From NCBI GenBank assembly GCA_949316235.1, contig OX438757.1:13262657-13326656 (forward strand): a stretch of DNA of 64,000 nucleotides, given 5' to 3'. Below, one piece after another: positions 51,205 through 62,257 of this stretch. The position numbers were made by a program, and so were the translations under genes. The DNA is from Oegoconia quadripuncta (lineage: Eukaryota; Arthropoda; Insecta; Lepidoptera; Autostichidae). The notes beneath the pieces are model-generated. The model had not been told where the DNA came from and ran no database searches. It saw only the letters and a list, made by a program, of their open reading frames with translations. Every line of letters begins with the position of its first letter. Positions within the stretch are counted from its first letter, which is position 1.

Positions 51205-51320
51205 GGGCTCATATAGCTATATTTGATGGAAATCAGTTAACTTTTAAAACCTTTAACACGGTTTGGTTTACCTGGTTTAATCATTTGTTTTCTTGGGATT
51301 TTCTAAATTTACAAATTATA
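51205..51320 (+). repeat. F-family fragment
   Basis: GATGGAAATCAGTTAACTTT, AACACGGTTTGGTTTACC and TGGGATTTTCTAAATTTAC in F order, decayed. Confidence 0.5.
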
Positions 51321-51699
51321 GTCATCCGAAAGAAACTACAAAACCCTTCCCGTTAGGACAATCATGCCATTATATCCTGTGTCATAGTTTTTTATTTATT
51401 TCGCGCAAAACCGTACGATTCCTGCATGCAGCTCTGGGTGTGACAATAAACGGAAATTAAAAGCTCTGGCGCCAAAGGCTGATATTGTTTTGCTTACAGT
51501 AAGCTACTTTATGAAGTTATAGAAGTTAATGAACTTTTGTGACGGGACTAATGAACGGAGGAGCAGGAAAGCGGTTTCGGTTACTTTTAAAATTTTGATC
51601 GCAATTTAGACTGATAGCTGTAATTATATAAATAGAATACTACAGAAGACTAGTTATAGGCTAAGATCCCTTTATCTTCCAACATTGTTGGAGAATAAT

Positions 51700-51937
51700 A
51701 TAGATAAATAAATATTTCGGACACTTACACCAATCATCTAGTCCCAAACTAAGCAAAGTTTGTACTATGGATACTTGATAACGAATAAACGTACATAAAT
51801 ATTTATATAAATATTTATGACTCAGGAATAAATGTTCATATTCATCACACAAACATTTACCCGTCGCGGGATTCGAACCCGCAACCGTTGGTTTCGCTGA
51901 CAGGGTCACTATCCACTACACCAATCGATCATCTATC
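51700..51937 (-). mobile_element. SINE-B, full length
   Basis: ATATTTCGGACACTTACACC at the tail; GTCGCGGGATTCGAACCCGC, AACCGTTGGTTTCGCTGAC and AGGGTCACTATCCACTACAC at the head, with ACCAATCGATC at the edge. Both Pol III boxes are intact. Confidence 0.9.
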
Positions 51938-52194
51938 CCAACCACCTACCTAATAACCAAATAGATGGAGTATATATCCCAACGACCTGAATTATGCAAA
52001 AGGCGTTGTTTTTTTAAGAAAAACGTAAAGAAATTACTCCCTTAACTTCCGCGTCTATGGTGGTATCGGACTCATAGAAAATTATTTATTAAGCACCTAA
52101 TAAACTTATAATATGCGACCCTAACATATTTGTACATGAGTGTGATAGATTACAGCGAACGCGAAGCGAAATAAAAAAAATAATAACCCATTTG

Positions 52195-52590
52195 GACGTC
52201 GCTAAATTCAAAAAGACTAGACTTTAATACAAAGGGATGTATTGGCTGCGTGGGAGGATCTCTAAACTATCTCTTGGTAACAAGCTGCTAATTTATAAAA
52301 CGGCACTGAAGCTAATTTGGCCCTCGGTATCCAACTGTTCAAGCATAATGATGGTGCACTGGATACAAAATAACATCTTGAAACAAATTTTAAATGGACC
52401 ATGGTTTGTTAAGAACACGGAGGTCCACCGCTACCTGGAAATGAACACAGTGAGCGAGGAGATTAGCTTAGCTTACTCCAAAACATACAAAACCCGGCAG
52501 ACAGACCGTCCCAAGAAGCTAGTAATCCCGTTGGCTATACCTGATAGGCTAAAAATACGAAAAATCCAGGACAACCTGTAAATGGAAATA
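52195..52590 (+). pseudogene. Jockey-type LINE ORF2 C-terminal fragment
   Basis: An open frame from about 52237 to 52581 reads KLSLGNKLLIYKTALKLIWP early, then KQILNGPWFVKNTEVHRYL, the paired blocks SLxNKLLIYKTxLKPIWTYG and NAPWYVxNxxIHRDL of Jockey-type LINEs. The tyrosine-rich box normally between them (YGxQLWG) is lost by substitutions. The ORF ends LVIPLAIPDRLKIRK. The fragment is 5'-truncated near 52195. Confidence 0.75.
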
Positions 52591-52906
52591 TGAGTAGCCA
52601 TAACCATGGGGCATGCACTCTCCGCGACAAAGCCATCAGAACAAATCTGCTCATAGTCACCGACTGATAGCATGATAACATCAACTATACAATCTAACTA
52701 AATGAATACTTATAACTACTATCTTTGTTGTTTCATGTACATACTTAAAACTATAAACTTATAAATGTAAAATAAGTATTAGTTTAAATTATCAGCTCAA
52801 TTTCGCCTCCCAAATTCGTTAATACATTAATCGCGTTGGTAGCTGCTTCGATGCAGAAAACAAAACAAAGTTTGAAATTCAATTGTCTACATAAAACGAA
52901 ACCAAT

Positions 52907-53125
52907 CTAACTAATATTATAAATGCGAAAGTTTGGATGTTTGTTTATTTGTTGCTCAATCACGGTGAAACGGATGAACGGATTTGAATGAAATTTGGTA
53001 TATAAGTAGAACAAACCCTGGATTAAAACATAGGATATTTTTTATCCCGATAAAGTGAGCAGTTCCCGCGGGATAAACAAATTTCCGCGATAAAGTTATT
53101 CCACGCAGGCTAAGTTGCGAGATTT
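52907..53125 (+). repeat. E-family copy, near full length
   Basis: AATATTATAAATGCGAAAGT, TTGCTCAATCACGGTGAAAC, TTGAATGAAATTTGGTATAT, GTGAGCAGTTCCCGCGGGAT and TAAACAAATTTCCGCG. The best E copy of its subtype. Confidence 0.75.
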
Positions 53126-53511
53126 TCCTGCCTAACAATGCTTTCACTAATAAATTTCATTTATTCTGCAGCAATTTTGGGCACCGATTTTTAGTTTCTA
53201 CTATTTGCAAGTCAGAAGCGAGCAATATAATATAATACTGGACACAATACTGAATTGAGTTTCACTCTCGCATGTCTAGACTATTTTTTTAAAGTTTAAT
53301 CAATCAGGTCAATCAAACTTTTCTCTGCACGTTTTATTCTAAGCAAATACGTGAATTGAGGTATTGTGGTTTTGTTTATTTAGAAAACCAACAGCTATTT
53401 TGCCAATAGAATATTGCAACTGGTTTTACCTCAACATGAGCCAATTAAATGATAAAACATAGTACATTGGAGTGACAATTGAATGTACACAAAAACTATC
53501 TTAGAATCTTT

Positions 53512-53785
53512 GACGACCTGTTTGGTGTAGTGGTTAGAAACTCTGCTGCTATACCAAAAGATCGCGGGTTCGAATCCCGCTAAGGGCATTTGTTTGTGTA
53601 ATGAATACGGATATGTGTTCCCGAGTTATGGATATTTTTCATTTATATAATGTATTTATTTACAAAAAAATAATAATGTATTTGTGTAGTTTATCAACCA
53701 TCTGGTATCTATAATACAAGCTTAGTTGCTTAGTGTAGAACTGGACGACGCCGTGTGTATGTGCAAAGATATTTATTTATTATCA
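53512..53785 (+). mobile_element. SINE-A, full length
   Basis: Head GACCTGTTTGGTGTAGTGG, TCGCGGGTTCGAATCCCGC; tail CCCGAGTTATGGATATTTTT, CAACCATCTGGTATCTATAA and ACGACGCCGTGTGTATGTGC, ending ATTTATTTATTA. This is the best-preserved SINE-A on the plus strand. Confidence 0.9.
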
Positions 53786-53801
53786 TTTATGAGTTGCGAG
53801 A

Positions 53802-54044
53802 AGTAGTTGGTTGGTGGTAGGGCATTTTAAATGTCCGCCTGGCTAGTTACCATCATCTTATCTAAATCTGCCGCCAAGCAGCAATGTTAATAGCATTGTT
53901 GTGTTCCGGTTGTCAGAGGATAAGTTAGTCACTCCCCCAAATTCGTTGGGGTTGCCGGGTCTACGCTTCCACCATCGAACTAATCTTCACTTAATATCAG
54001 GTGGGATTGAGGTCAATTACCAACTCGTTGTGATTAAAAAAAAG
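53802..54044 (+). mobile_element. SINE-C, 5'-truncated
   Basis: TTGGTGGTAGGGCATTTTAA, ATCTGCCGCCAAGCAGCAAT, TTGGGGTTGCCGGGTCTACG and TCACTTAATATCAGGTGGG. It directly follows SINE-A and ends with an A-run at 54035. Confidence 0.8.
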
Positions 54045-54049
54045 TAGAA

Positions 54050-54580
54050 ACTCAAAAATCGTAACCCCGTTTTTGTAGTCTATCTATCTATCACAGCATA
54101 GTTGGTATTTTCGTGTTTTTTGGCCGAGCTCCATAATATTGAGGACAAAAGCAGCCACTCGAACAAAAACAGTAATACGAGGTGTTAATCGGTTGACTGT
54201 TGGAATGCAAACAGAGCCGCGCCGAAACAGCTTTCCCTTAACATTTTGTCCGCACAGTGAGCCACACAAGTTGAGATATGTGCCACTGTCGCTCCTTGCT
54301 TGTAAAACTATTATTCGATATTTATCAGGCTATGGATGTTACTTATCACTGTAATAACTTTCAAAATCACGCGTTTTTACAAGCTTTTATTTCATTTGCA
54401 TGATGTATGTCCGTTCAAAATGTGCAAGTTAAATTAGAACCATGTCCTGTTCAGCTAAGGACCTGAAATTTTGCATACTCGTTCAGTTCTGATGACAAAT
54501 CATTTATATGATTGACATGACTGTCTCCTCACGAGTGAAGCATACCGGTTAATTCATCAATCAAAGATACGAAATGTTAT
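54050..54580. other. Stretch without recognised gene
   Basis: A GC-richer part at 54130-54270 has paired short open frames on both strands (54084-54269 and 54139-54354) that mirror each other. No domain was recognised. Confidence 0.3.
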
Positions 54581-54582
54581 AA

Positions 54583-54712
54583 TGATTATTACTGGATACG
54601 CGTTTGACCACAATCCCACCTGATGAAAAGTAATGTGGCCGAAGATGAAGCACGTGATCTCAGTAAATGCCTATTTATTCTGCTCTTGTAGGATTTTGGA
54701 ATACAACCTTTC
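54583..54712 (-). repeat. D-family fragment
   Basis: ACTGGATACGCGTTTGACCA, CAATCCCACCTGATGAAAAG and GAAGATGAAGCACGTGATCT in D order. Confidence 0.55.
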
Positions 54713-54719
54713 TACTGAC

Positions 54720-55380
54720 ATCGTGATATAATAAACTGTAAGTTAGGAGGGAACTAGCGATATTGTACTTGTGGAAGGTATTTCGTGGTAAAATTTGTAA
54801 TCTGACAATTCTACAGCAATTAAATTTGTGCGTACCTGATGGGTATAGATAGGAGAAGGATGCCTTGATTATTTAAATACCAAGAGGCAATACAAATCTC
54901 TTAAATAAATGGCCAATGACACGAGCACTACACTCACTCAATGAGATAGCAGACAGAACAGATATAGTCATATGCAGTATGAGCGAATTTCAAAAAGTCG
55001 CGTTACTTGTACTTTAGTATTTAGTATAGGTAGATATAGTTGGTATACATAATTGTCATTAGTTAACTATCGCATTGGAGTAATCTGTAATGATAGTTAT
55101 AAACTTGGTAAATAAATAAATAAATCTGCACTGACAGGCGCGTAAACTTTTATGTCGCGCGAGGTAATTATTTGTCCTGCTTATTCGCTTGGACGACATA
55201 TATAACTATCCCACTCTCACTCCTATGTCGCGCGCGACAAACAATGTCACGCTACGGGGGCTGAAGACTAAATTGGCAGTGCTATTAAACCTGACGGCAT
55301 ACCCGCCCAGGTGCTATATACCCTAAGATCTTGTTCATTTAAAATTAATTTATAGACAATGAAAACGTGAAAATGCAACC
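54720..55380. other. Stretch without recognised gene
   Basis: AT-rich with a GC-richer part at 55190-55310 (GTCGCGCGCGACAAACAATG). No coding signal. Confidence 0.35.
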
Positions 55381-55384
55381 ATTG

Positions 55385-55640
55385 TGTTTCGATCGCGATA
55401 TTCCATCTATTTTTATTTTATTTTTATTTATTCGGAAAACCAACAGCTGCAATAACACTAATGGAAACTATTATAGGAAACAGAGAGCCAATTACAGGTC
55501 CTCACAAATAGAAATACACCATATAATTCAATAACATGCATTATCACACTTGTACATTTTTTGCCCTATAGCGGTACATATACCAGATTCAATTATCGCC
55601 AAAAAAAGAAAAACAAATGATTTATAAATTAAATTAAGCC
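55385..55640 (-). repeat. Possible antisense LINE 3' end
   Basis: TTTATTTTATTTTTATTTATT, then CGGAAAACCAACAGCTGCAA and AGCCAATTACAGG. Related starts are at 17085 and 53370 (ACAACTAACAGC, AAACCAACAGC), so this is a recurring unit. No ORF. Confidence 0.4.
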
Positions 55641-55789
55641 ATCAAAAAATTGTTGATTTAAAATTAGATTACAAGTAAAGTAATGAACAAGTTTAACCGA
55701 CTTCGTGGCTTAAGGTATGCAATATATAAAACAAATGCAATGTTTATGAAACAAATGTAGCCTCGATTCTTGGCGACGTACATGTTAAT

Positions 55790-55975
55790 TACTTGGCCTG
55801 GTTATTAGTATGGTATTTTTAAATGTCCGTCTGACCTAGCTACCACCACTAGTCTGCCATGTCTATAGCATAATTGTGGTCCGGCTGTTTGATATAAGAC
55901 AACAAGTCGCTTAATAAGTCCTCAAATATTTATTGATTGCGGTCAACTGATGACCCTTTGTGCTTAAAGAAGAAA
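55790..55975 (+). mobile_element. SINE-C copy, strongly diverged
   Basis: ACTTGGCCTGGTTATTAGTA, TGTCCGTCTGACCTAGCTAC, CACCACTAGTCTGCCATG and TGACCCTTTGTGCTTAAAG keep the SINE-C order with many changes. The oldest copy recognised. Confidence 0.5.
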
Positions 55976-56329
55976 TAACAATTGAAGTATTTAAAAATCA
56001 AAAAAACCCGACAGCATATTTTGTCTTTTGCGGACGCCATGTTGCATTTTTAATCTTACAATGTACCCTATGACACTCCAGGTATCAAGACGACTCGAAA
56101 CCCGCACTTCGAAATTGGTCAAGCGTTTAGGTTACAGGCTGCACCAAAGAAACGGACATACATACATACACTCGAAATCATTACCCTCCTTTCTTGGGCA
56201 GTCGGTTAAAAATAAAGGAATTTATCTTAATATCCAGTGATTTCTCAGTCTAGTTCTCAGATGATTGAAGATTGGTTCCACAACTCTTTTATCGAAACCC
56301 TAGCAGGTAAGAAAGTAGCTTCAGACAGG

Positions 56330-56815
56330 ATGAGAATAAAATAAGAATAAGGCTGCGCAGTTGTGGAATGCACTACCACAAAATATTCGTCACGCAGAAT
56401 CGCTTGCAGTGTTTTTTTAAACTTCGTCTAAAGGAATATTTCGGACACTTACACCAATCATCTAGTCCCAAATTATTTATCTCTTTAAAGAATTTTATAT
56501 ACTGTTATATATATTTATGTGTACTTTATTATTGTATTTATTTATATGGTTTGTTTATTTTAGTAAGTGTTTATCTTTGTATGTATTGCACTATACCTAT
56601 GTATTTTCTATGTATCTACTGATATTTAAAGTTATTCAGCTTTTACTTTGCACTATCCGACTACTTATTAAAAAAGCTTCTTTAACTGAGGTTGTCTGGA
56701 AAAAATCGCTATCAGCGATAAGACCGCCTTTGTACACTTCATCATCTATGTTAAATGTTCTTTGTATTTTATTTTTGTGTGCAATAAACAATTTAATAAT
56801 AATAATAATAAAATA
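56330..56815 (+). pseudogene. CR1-type LINE end with a SINE-B scrap
   Basis: GGCTGCGCAGTTGTGGAATG, CACTACCACAAAATATTCG and CGCAGAATCGCTTGCAGTG keep the codon order of CR1-like C-termini (LRSCGMHYHKIFV-type in frame, with a nearby shift). A 33-bp SINE-B tail piece (TTCGGACACTTACACCAATC) lies at 56440-56472. The 3' UTR resumes at about 56690 (GGTTGTCTGGAAAAAATCGC, TATCAGCGATAAGACCGCCT) and ends TGTGTGCAATAAACAATTTA with AAT repeats. Confidence 0.65.
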
Positions 56816-56819
56816 AGAA

Positions 56820-57285
56820 CGAAATGCCGAAAACGCAAGTAAGCCAGCGTTGCCGACTGTATGATAAAAACCGGAAACTGTCCACCGCCCCACTTCCGTC
56901 GGCGGAGGGGTCGTTTCCATTCGTAATTAAGTTTTTGCGAGGTTTTTGCTTTGCCGAAACATGAGCCTACGCCGACATCTTTCTTTTTCGTTATGGCTTT
57001 GAAGCCGAAGTTGGAAGCGAATTTTTGGAAATTAAGACGTTCCTAAATGGTTTCGCGTGTAATAGTTCGTTAGTAGTTAATATGAATTTGTCACTTTATG
57101 ACTTCACGCGTAAATCAGTTATTATTCGCAGTACCCAAAGACATCAATCTGAAAACTCAAAGAAGGTGGAGATTGCATATTTATGCAACTTTTCGTGCTA
57201 ACGGTATCGGTAGAGCTCTACGCTCCTCGCAATAATATCTTGACTCAGAGGATGTACGATCAGTTTACCATCTTTAGTTATATTA
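56820..57285. other. Stretch without recognised gene
   Basis: Includes a GC-rich inverted bit, CCGCCCCACTTCCGTCGG followed by CGGAGGGGTCG. No exon or repeat family was recognised. Confidence 0.3.
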
Positions 57286-57290
57286 CATTG

Positions 57291-57515
57291 TTTTTTTATG
57301 TACAACGGGAGAGTTCTTAATGACCACACGTGATGTTGAGTGAAGATGAGGCCGTAGTTGGAAGCGTACTGACCAAGAAACTCCATCTTATTTGGGGGAC
57401 TGGCTATCTTATCTCTGACAACCGCAAAACAACAATGCTAATAACATTGGTGGTTGGCAGCAGACTTAGATAAGACGGTGGTAGTTAGCCAGGCGGACAT
57501 TTACAATGCCCTACC
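57291..57515 (-). mobile_element. SINE-C copy, body only
   Basis: ATGTACAACGGGAGAGTTCT, GACTGGCTATCTTATCTCTG and GTGGTAGTTAGCCAGGCGG, reading in reverse. It faces the plus-strand SINE-C at 57637, with 120 bp between them. Confidence 0.75.
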
Positions 57516-57636
57516 TTCTATCGAAAAATTGTACGGAATAGTTGTGGTCATGGCAGAGTAGATGAACTAACCTTATTTCCATAATGATTCCATGCCGTAA
57601 AGGACCACTAGGAGTCCGTGAGCATAACAGTAACCG

Positions 57637-57966
57637 CCTCCGTGGCTCAATGTAAACAACATTGGGTTTACCATTCGGAGGTCGCGGATTCGATCCCCAG
57701 CGGGTACATATTTAAGTAATCGGTTTGGTTGGTGGTAAGGCATTATAAATGTCCGCCTGGCTAGAGCTACCACCATCTTATCTAAATCTGCCGCCAAGCA
57801 GCAATGTTAATAGCATTGTTGTGTTCCGGTTGTCAAAGATATGATAGCCAGTCCCCCAAATGTGTTGGGGTTTCCGGGTCAGTACGCTTCCACCTTCGAC
57901 CTCATCTTCGCTTAACATCAGGTGTGATTCAGGTCAAGTACGAACCCGTCATGCGTAAAAAAAAAA
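57637..57966 (+). mobile_element. SINE-C, full length
   Basis: Head CCGCCTCCGTGGCTCAATGT, then CATTGGGTTTACCATTCGGA and GGTCGCGGATTCGATCCCCA. Body GTCCGCCTGGCTAGAGCTAC, tail GGTCAAGTACGAACCCGTCA, A-run at 57957. Confidence 0.9.
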
Positions 57967-58089
57967 CAGTTTTGACGGAACTCTGCAATCGCTCAGTTCG
58001 GTGATTAGAGTAAAATCCTCCCATAGAATGCAAAGCATTGCCATCGGAGAGGCCAAGAGTGGACTGATATAAGTTGATGATGTGTATGG

Positions 58090-58335
58090 AATTCCATTCA
58101 GTGGTGTTTTTACTTACATAGATGAAATTTACATTAGAAAATTTATAAATACCAGGCGTGGAATTTACCGTCTTCCTTTGAGAAACAACCTAAGAAATAC
58201 AGAGGGTGTTCTAAAATCTCGGGATTTTCAGAGCAGCGCAGTTATTTTGTACAAGATGGTTGTGCTACTCCCGTCTGAATGTGCGGTGAAATTAGTTAGA
58301 GCTATACCCGTAAAGTTTGTAGTCGTTTGAGGTCT
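58090..58335 (+). pseudogene. Possible CR1-type LINE C-terminal fragment
   Basis: The frame without ATG start reads YRLPLRNNLRNTEGVLKSRD, then FQSSAVILYK and, further, LLPSECAVKLVRAIPV. The order resembles a CR1-like C-terminus (FxSSAVxLYNxLP...SIPxF), but the Asn-x-Leu-Pro part is shifted. Moderate support only. Confidence 0.4.
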
Positions 58336-58687
58336 CACAGTGGATTCAGAAGCAAGTTGTTCCTATAGGCTTACAGTTTAATAGTACATTGTCATTTTCC
58401 ATCACATGAGATAGTAGTCAAACAAGTATCTATGTATCATAAAAATATATTATTTTAAAAATAATTATTAAAATATGATTTATTTGAGAGGACGAAGTTT
58501 TTGTGTTATTGACTTGTAAATTAAGCTGTGAAAACGTCTGCTGCATTGCGTCGGATGTAAGCAAGTTTCTTTGGTGACGTACGATGACGTGTATATATCC
58601 CATAATTTCATCTCATCTTCATTTTGTTCTTCCAATCCATTTCAAACCTATAAAAATCAATCAATCAATCAAATACTCTTTATCGTA

Positions 58688-58912
58688 CAACTAGCTTTCC
58701 GCCCGCGACTTCGCCCGCGAAGAAGATTTCATCAAAATCGGTTCAGCAAAAAAAATAGCCTATATGTTAATCCAGGTCCTAATCTGTCTACCCACCAAAT
58801 TTCATCCAAATCCGTCCAGCGGTATAGGCGTGAAGAGGTAACAAACATACATACATATATACATACAGACATACACACACACACACTTTCGCATTTACGA
58901 GTATAATATGTT
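58688..58912 (-). repeat. E-family copy, full length
   Basis: ACTAGCTTTCCGCCCGCGAC, TTCATCAAAATCGGTTCAGC, TATATGTTAATCCAGGTCCT, ATTTCATCCAAATCCGTCC and a run of ACATAC/ACAC ending in CACTTTCGCATTTACGAGTA. Both ends are present. Confidence 0.75.
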
Positions 58913-58919
58913 GGGATTA

Positions 58920-59635
58920 ATTAACAAAAACTACACAAAGATTACAGCGTATATCATTAATCTCACAAAAAGGTAAAAAATGTTACTAGGATACATTTTT
59001 GTTAAGCTATTTATATTTTTTTGGATCTTAATATTTTTATAAAAACCCAGTAAAGGAAGAGCCGGCCTCCTAACATAGGTATTGTACTGAAAAGGAATGC
59101 CGTAACCACATTGTTAACGTAAGATTAAGTGAACGAAATAAACATTTTTCTTTTTCATTTTCATTCCAACATTTCCGGATAAACCGCCCCCTTTGCCGGG
59201 CGAGCGAATTACGAATTGCTCATCATTTTACTATTGTCATTACTTGCACGCAACAAAGAATGATGATAAAATTACTTAATTTAAAAATGATTAAATATTT
59301 AACATGTCTCACTTTTAAAGTTCGCTCTTGGATCTTTTCTTAATTCAAGTTGGTTCAAGGCACTTGATGTGAAATTTTTATGAACGAGAACTTATAGTAA
59401 CGGGTCTCTTTGTCTGTTGCCTATATATTACACACTTGCGAACGTAATAGAAAATCCTTGGTTCCATCCCTTCGACGCCAATGCTCGGGCTGTTGGCCGG
59501 AATGTTTCATTTGTTGCTTTTGCGGTGCCGACACAGTTACAGGTGTGCCACCGCAGTGTCTAGGTCGTTGACTTCGGTAAGACCATCCGGTACCGATACT
59601 AAACGTTTCTCAGGTTTTACTCATTGATTTTTTAA
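58920..59635. other. Stretch without recognised gene
   Basis: AT-rich to about 59430, GC-richer at 59460-59600 (GTGCCACCGCAGTGTCTAGG). No exon supported. Confidence 0.35.
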
Positions 59636-59639
59636 ATTA

Positions 59640-60205
59640 TCTATTCGTTATCAAATGTTTTATACGTCCCCACTGTTGGCGCACAGTCCGCTCTCACTGG
59701 GAGAGTGTTTGCGCTATAATTAACTACGCCGACCCAGTACGCCTGCGTGGATATGTGTCAGACCAGTGGTCACCTGACAGTCAATGTTCTTAAGCGGCTC
59801 CTGTAGTACCCACTTGGCTTAACGACTGCCTTCAATTGAAAATACTATTTAAAGTGCCCTCCGAAGCACGGAAATCCCAACTAATATTATAAATGCGAAA
59901 GTTTGTATGTGAGTGTATGTCTGTATGTATGTTTGTTACCTCTTCACGTCTATATGGCTGGATGGATTTGAATGAAATTTGGTGGGTAGACAGATTAGGA
60001 CCTGTATTAACATATAGGTAAATTTTTTGCTAAACTGAGTTTGATGAAATCTACCACGCGGACGAAGTCGCGGGTGAAAAGCTAGTACTCCTTTAAAAAT
60101 GCCAATAGTGATCGCCTATCCAACGACTGACCGTACCAGACATTGCTTAACTTCGCTAATCGAAAACGAATAGCGAATGTGACTATGCCACGAGTGTTTA
60201 TTATT
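59640..60205 (-). mobile_element. SINE-X copy 3, split by an E-family insertion
   Basis: The minus-strand head (from about 60185 down) reads CGATTAGCGAAGTTAAGCAA, TGTCTGGTACGGTCAGTCG and TTGGATAGGCGATCAC. It parallels 5S rRNA like the copies at 17558 and 48408. The body is interrupted at 59879-60087 by an E copy and continues with GATTTCCGTGCTTCGGAGGG. The far end (59660-59710) reads TTGGCGCACAGTCCGCTCTC in plus orientation. Confidence 0.65.
59879..60087 (+). repeat. E-family copy nested in SINE-X
   Basis: AACTAATATTATAAATGCGA at the left, GTCGCGGGTGAAAAGCTAGT at the right: a full E copy with both ends. The sequences at either side join to the SINE-X order as seen uninterrupted at 17740-17800, which defines the insertion precisely. 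Confidence 0.8.
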
Positions 60206-60209
60206 TTTT

Positions 60210-61015
60210 GGCCAAATTGTTGTTGATTTTTTGACTTTGGCTTTGACTCACGCTTGATATTTAAGAAATGGTGAGCGTTTAAGCTGCGAATTTCGTGGCT
60301 GTTCTCACTTAATGAGCAATAAAAGCATTCACATAAAATCACACTGACTGTGGCAGTCTTAAGTATAGATAAACATAAGGAAATCCTACAGCACTACCCG
60401 AGAGTGGGTTACTGACATTGAGCCAGTTTCGGAGTATTGCTAATGCATGAGCTCGTCTCCCGGAGGTAATCACGCGTGACGGTGAGACATAAAGTGACGC
60501 TTAAGACAGGCTTAGTAATAATAAGGTAGAATTTCGTGGGCGGCGAGCTGTGGGCGGCTAGTTAATCACAAAGTGAAGCTGAGGAGACAGCCTGTACTTG
60601 ACTTCAACTTCAAACAACTTTCAGCTAAACGGGTTTACCAAGTACTATATAAGGCTGTAACGGTATCGTTCTTTTGAGCTGATACTCATTGGTGGGTTTT
60701 GGTTATTGGAGTTGAAATTCGAAATTTTAAACTCACTGACTGACTGATGAAATGACGGATCCTTTTTTTTTGAGACATTGATTTTCAGATTTCAACGCAG
60801 TCGTACCGTTATTTTAATCATTTTATTACATCTCAATAGTTAATTTTTAGTTTCGGTCCTCTGTACTACCTGTTTCATGCAATAAATAAGTTGGTGTTGT
60901 GATCGGTGTTCTGTTTTGACCCTGGCCTGAGCTGTCCCGCCCCTTCTGTACAAATACACCACGTGACTCGACCCAGCTGGGCATAGGTGGGCTGGGAAGG
61001 TCACAAGGCTACTAA
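60210..61015. other. Stretch without recognised gene
   Basis: Contains TACTATATAAGGCTGTAACG at 60640, a TATA-like core promoter pattern, but no exon follows. The rest is unassigned. Confidence 0.3.
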
Positions 61016-61125
61016 ATCTGGATAGGCCTTACCTCGCATAATGAGGGAGTATGCCCCTCATTATGCGAGGTAAGGCTATCCCTGCAGTGGGATGTTTACG
61101 GGCTGAGAGGATTACAGGTTTCGAT
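61016..61125. mobile_element. SINE-G/X tail arranged as a palindrome
   Basis: CCTTACCTCGCATAATGAGG (61027) is followed after a 7-base loop by its reverse CCTCATTATGCGAGGTAAGG (to 61075); extended by GGATAG/CTATCC the stem is 27 bp with one bulge. The pieces match the shared SINE-G/X tail, present twice in opposite orientation, followed by TGCAGTGGGATGTTTACGGG. Not a terminator. Confidence 0.8.
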
Positions 61126-61189
61126 GGCGATGGACTCACCGCCTCTGACGTCAATATGTTCCAAAGGTGAACCTTAGATTAAACTTTTA

Positions 61190-61262
61190 ATATTCGGAAT
61201 ACCCAAAAGTTTATTGGGATATCTCTGACCAACCCATTTGAGAAAGGTAGTGACGTTATGAA
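61190..61262 (-). repeat. H-family fragment
   Basis: TTTATTGGGATATCTCTGAC, CAACCCATTTGAGAAAGG and AGTGACGTTATG in reverse H order. Confidence 0.5.
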
Positions 61263-61264
61263 TA

Positions 61265-61930
61265 TTTGCTTATAAGAAACTCCAGCCGTGTTGGTTTTTC
61301 GTCTCGACATACGTGAATCTTTTTGCGGAGAAATCGCCTGGTCTTATCTTGCATTGAATTTATTACAGCCATTTATTTATCTGCTATTGCGTCGCTGCCC
61401 TGTCTACCAATATATTCTGTAAGACGGCATGCACATCGTATCGGAATAGTTACCACTATTTCCGTGTATTTTTACCAACTTGCTGTTGTGTTCCAGCTGT
61501 TATAGTTCCTGTAATTGCCTTACTTATCTTGACATCAGGTGTATACAAAACAATTGCGTATAAAAATTTTAATTTATAAAATTACCCCAAACCGATTGAT
61601 TTTACATTTCGCAACAACATAGCTCCCATGGGTAATATAGGAGTATCTCATTTTTTGATATCCTAAATAATACTCATGATACCATAACAAATTCAAAGAC
61701 ACCTTATTTATCAACATGGTCCGGAAGTTTCATCACTAGGATGGCACATCTACACTGGTAAAATTGAAAATCTTCTTTTTAGGCTTGCCTTAAAATAAAG
61801 AAATAAGTTTTATTAGTCGACAAAGACAGCAGTACTTTAAAGGTGGTTTTGGTTTCGTTAAGTCACGCCAGAATTGACTCCAGAACATAAAAAAAAATGA
61901 AATTATTTGTAAATATAATCCGGTAACTAT
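61265..61930. other. Stretch without recognised gene
   Basis: A 60-codon plus-strand frame (61323) is unsupported. A block at 61820-61875 (CAGCAGTACTTTAAAGGTGG) resembles the interior of the inverted repeat at 21443. Confidence 0.3.
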
Positions 61931-61934
61931 GCAC

Positions 61935-62060
61935 ATATAACGTCACGATTTTATCCCAAATGGGGTGGTCAGAGATATTCCAAACATTAGAAGTTTAATG
62001 ATTCAAACAACATATTCACCTTATAAAATATACAGAAATGCACACGTGACATTCTCACCC
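61935..62060 (+). repeat. H-family fragment
   Basis: CACGATTTTATCCCAAATGG, GGTGGTCAGAGATATTCC and AATATACAGAAATGCACACG in H order. Confidence 0.5.
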
Positions 62061-62257
62061 CCGTGTACGACCTACTACTTAAATTTATTGCCTAATTTGC
62101 ATTACGAGACTTACTATTATATACAGTGAAATCTTTTATTATTAAAGAGAAAATTATGTAATATTTTGTAACGGAAATGTTTTCAAAACAAATTTAAAAC
62201 AAAAGGTCCAAAATGTTACTCATAACGTGCTAAGTACCATGGACCATCGATAATATT

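Noticed and set aside
60640..60660. Core promoter at TACTATATAAGGC
   Set aside because: A TATA-like word alone; no exon, ATG with coding frame or donor follows within about 400 bp.
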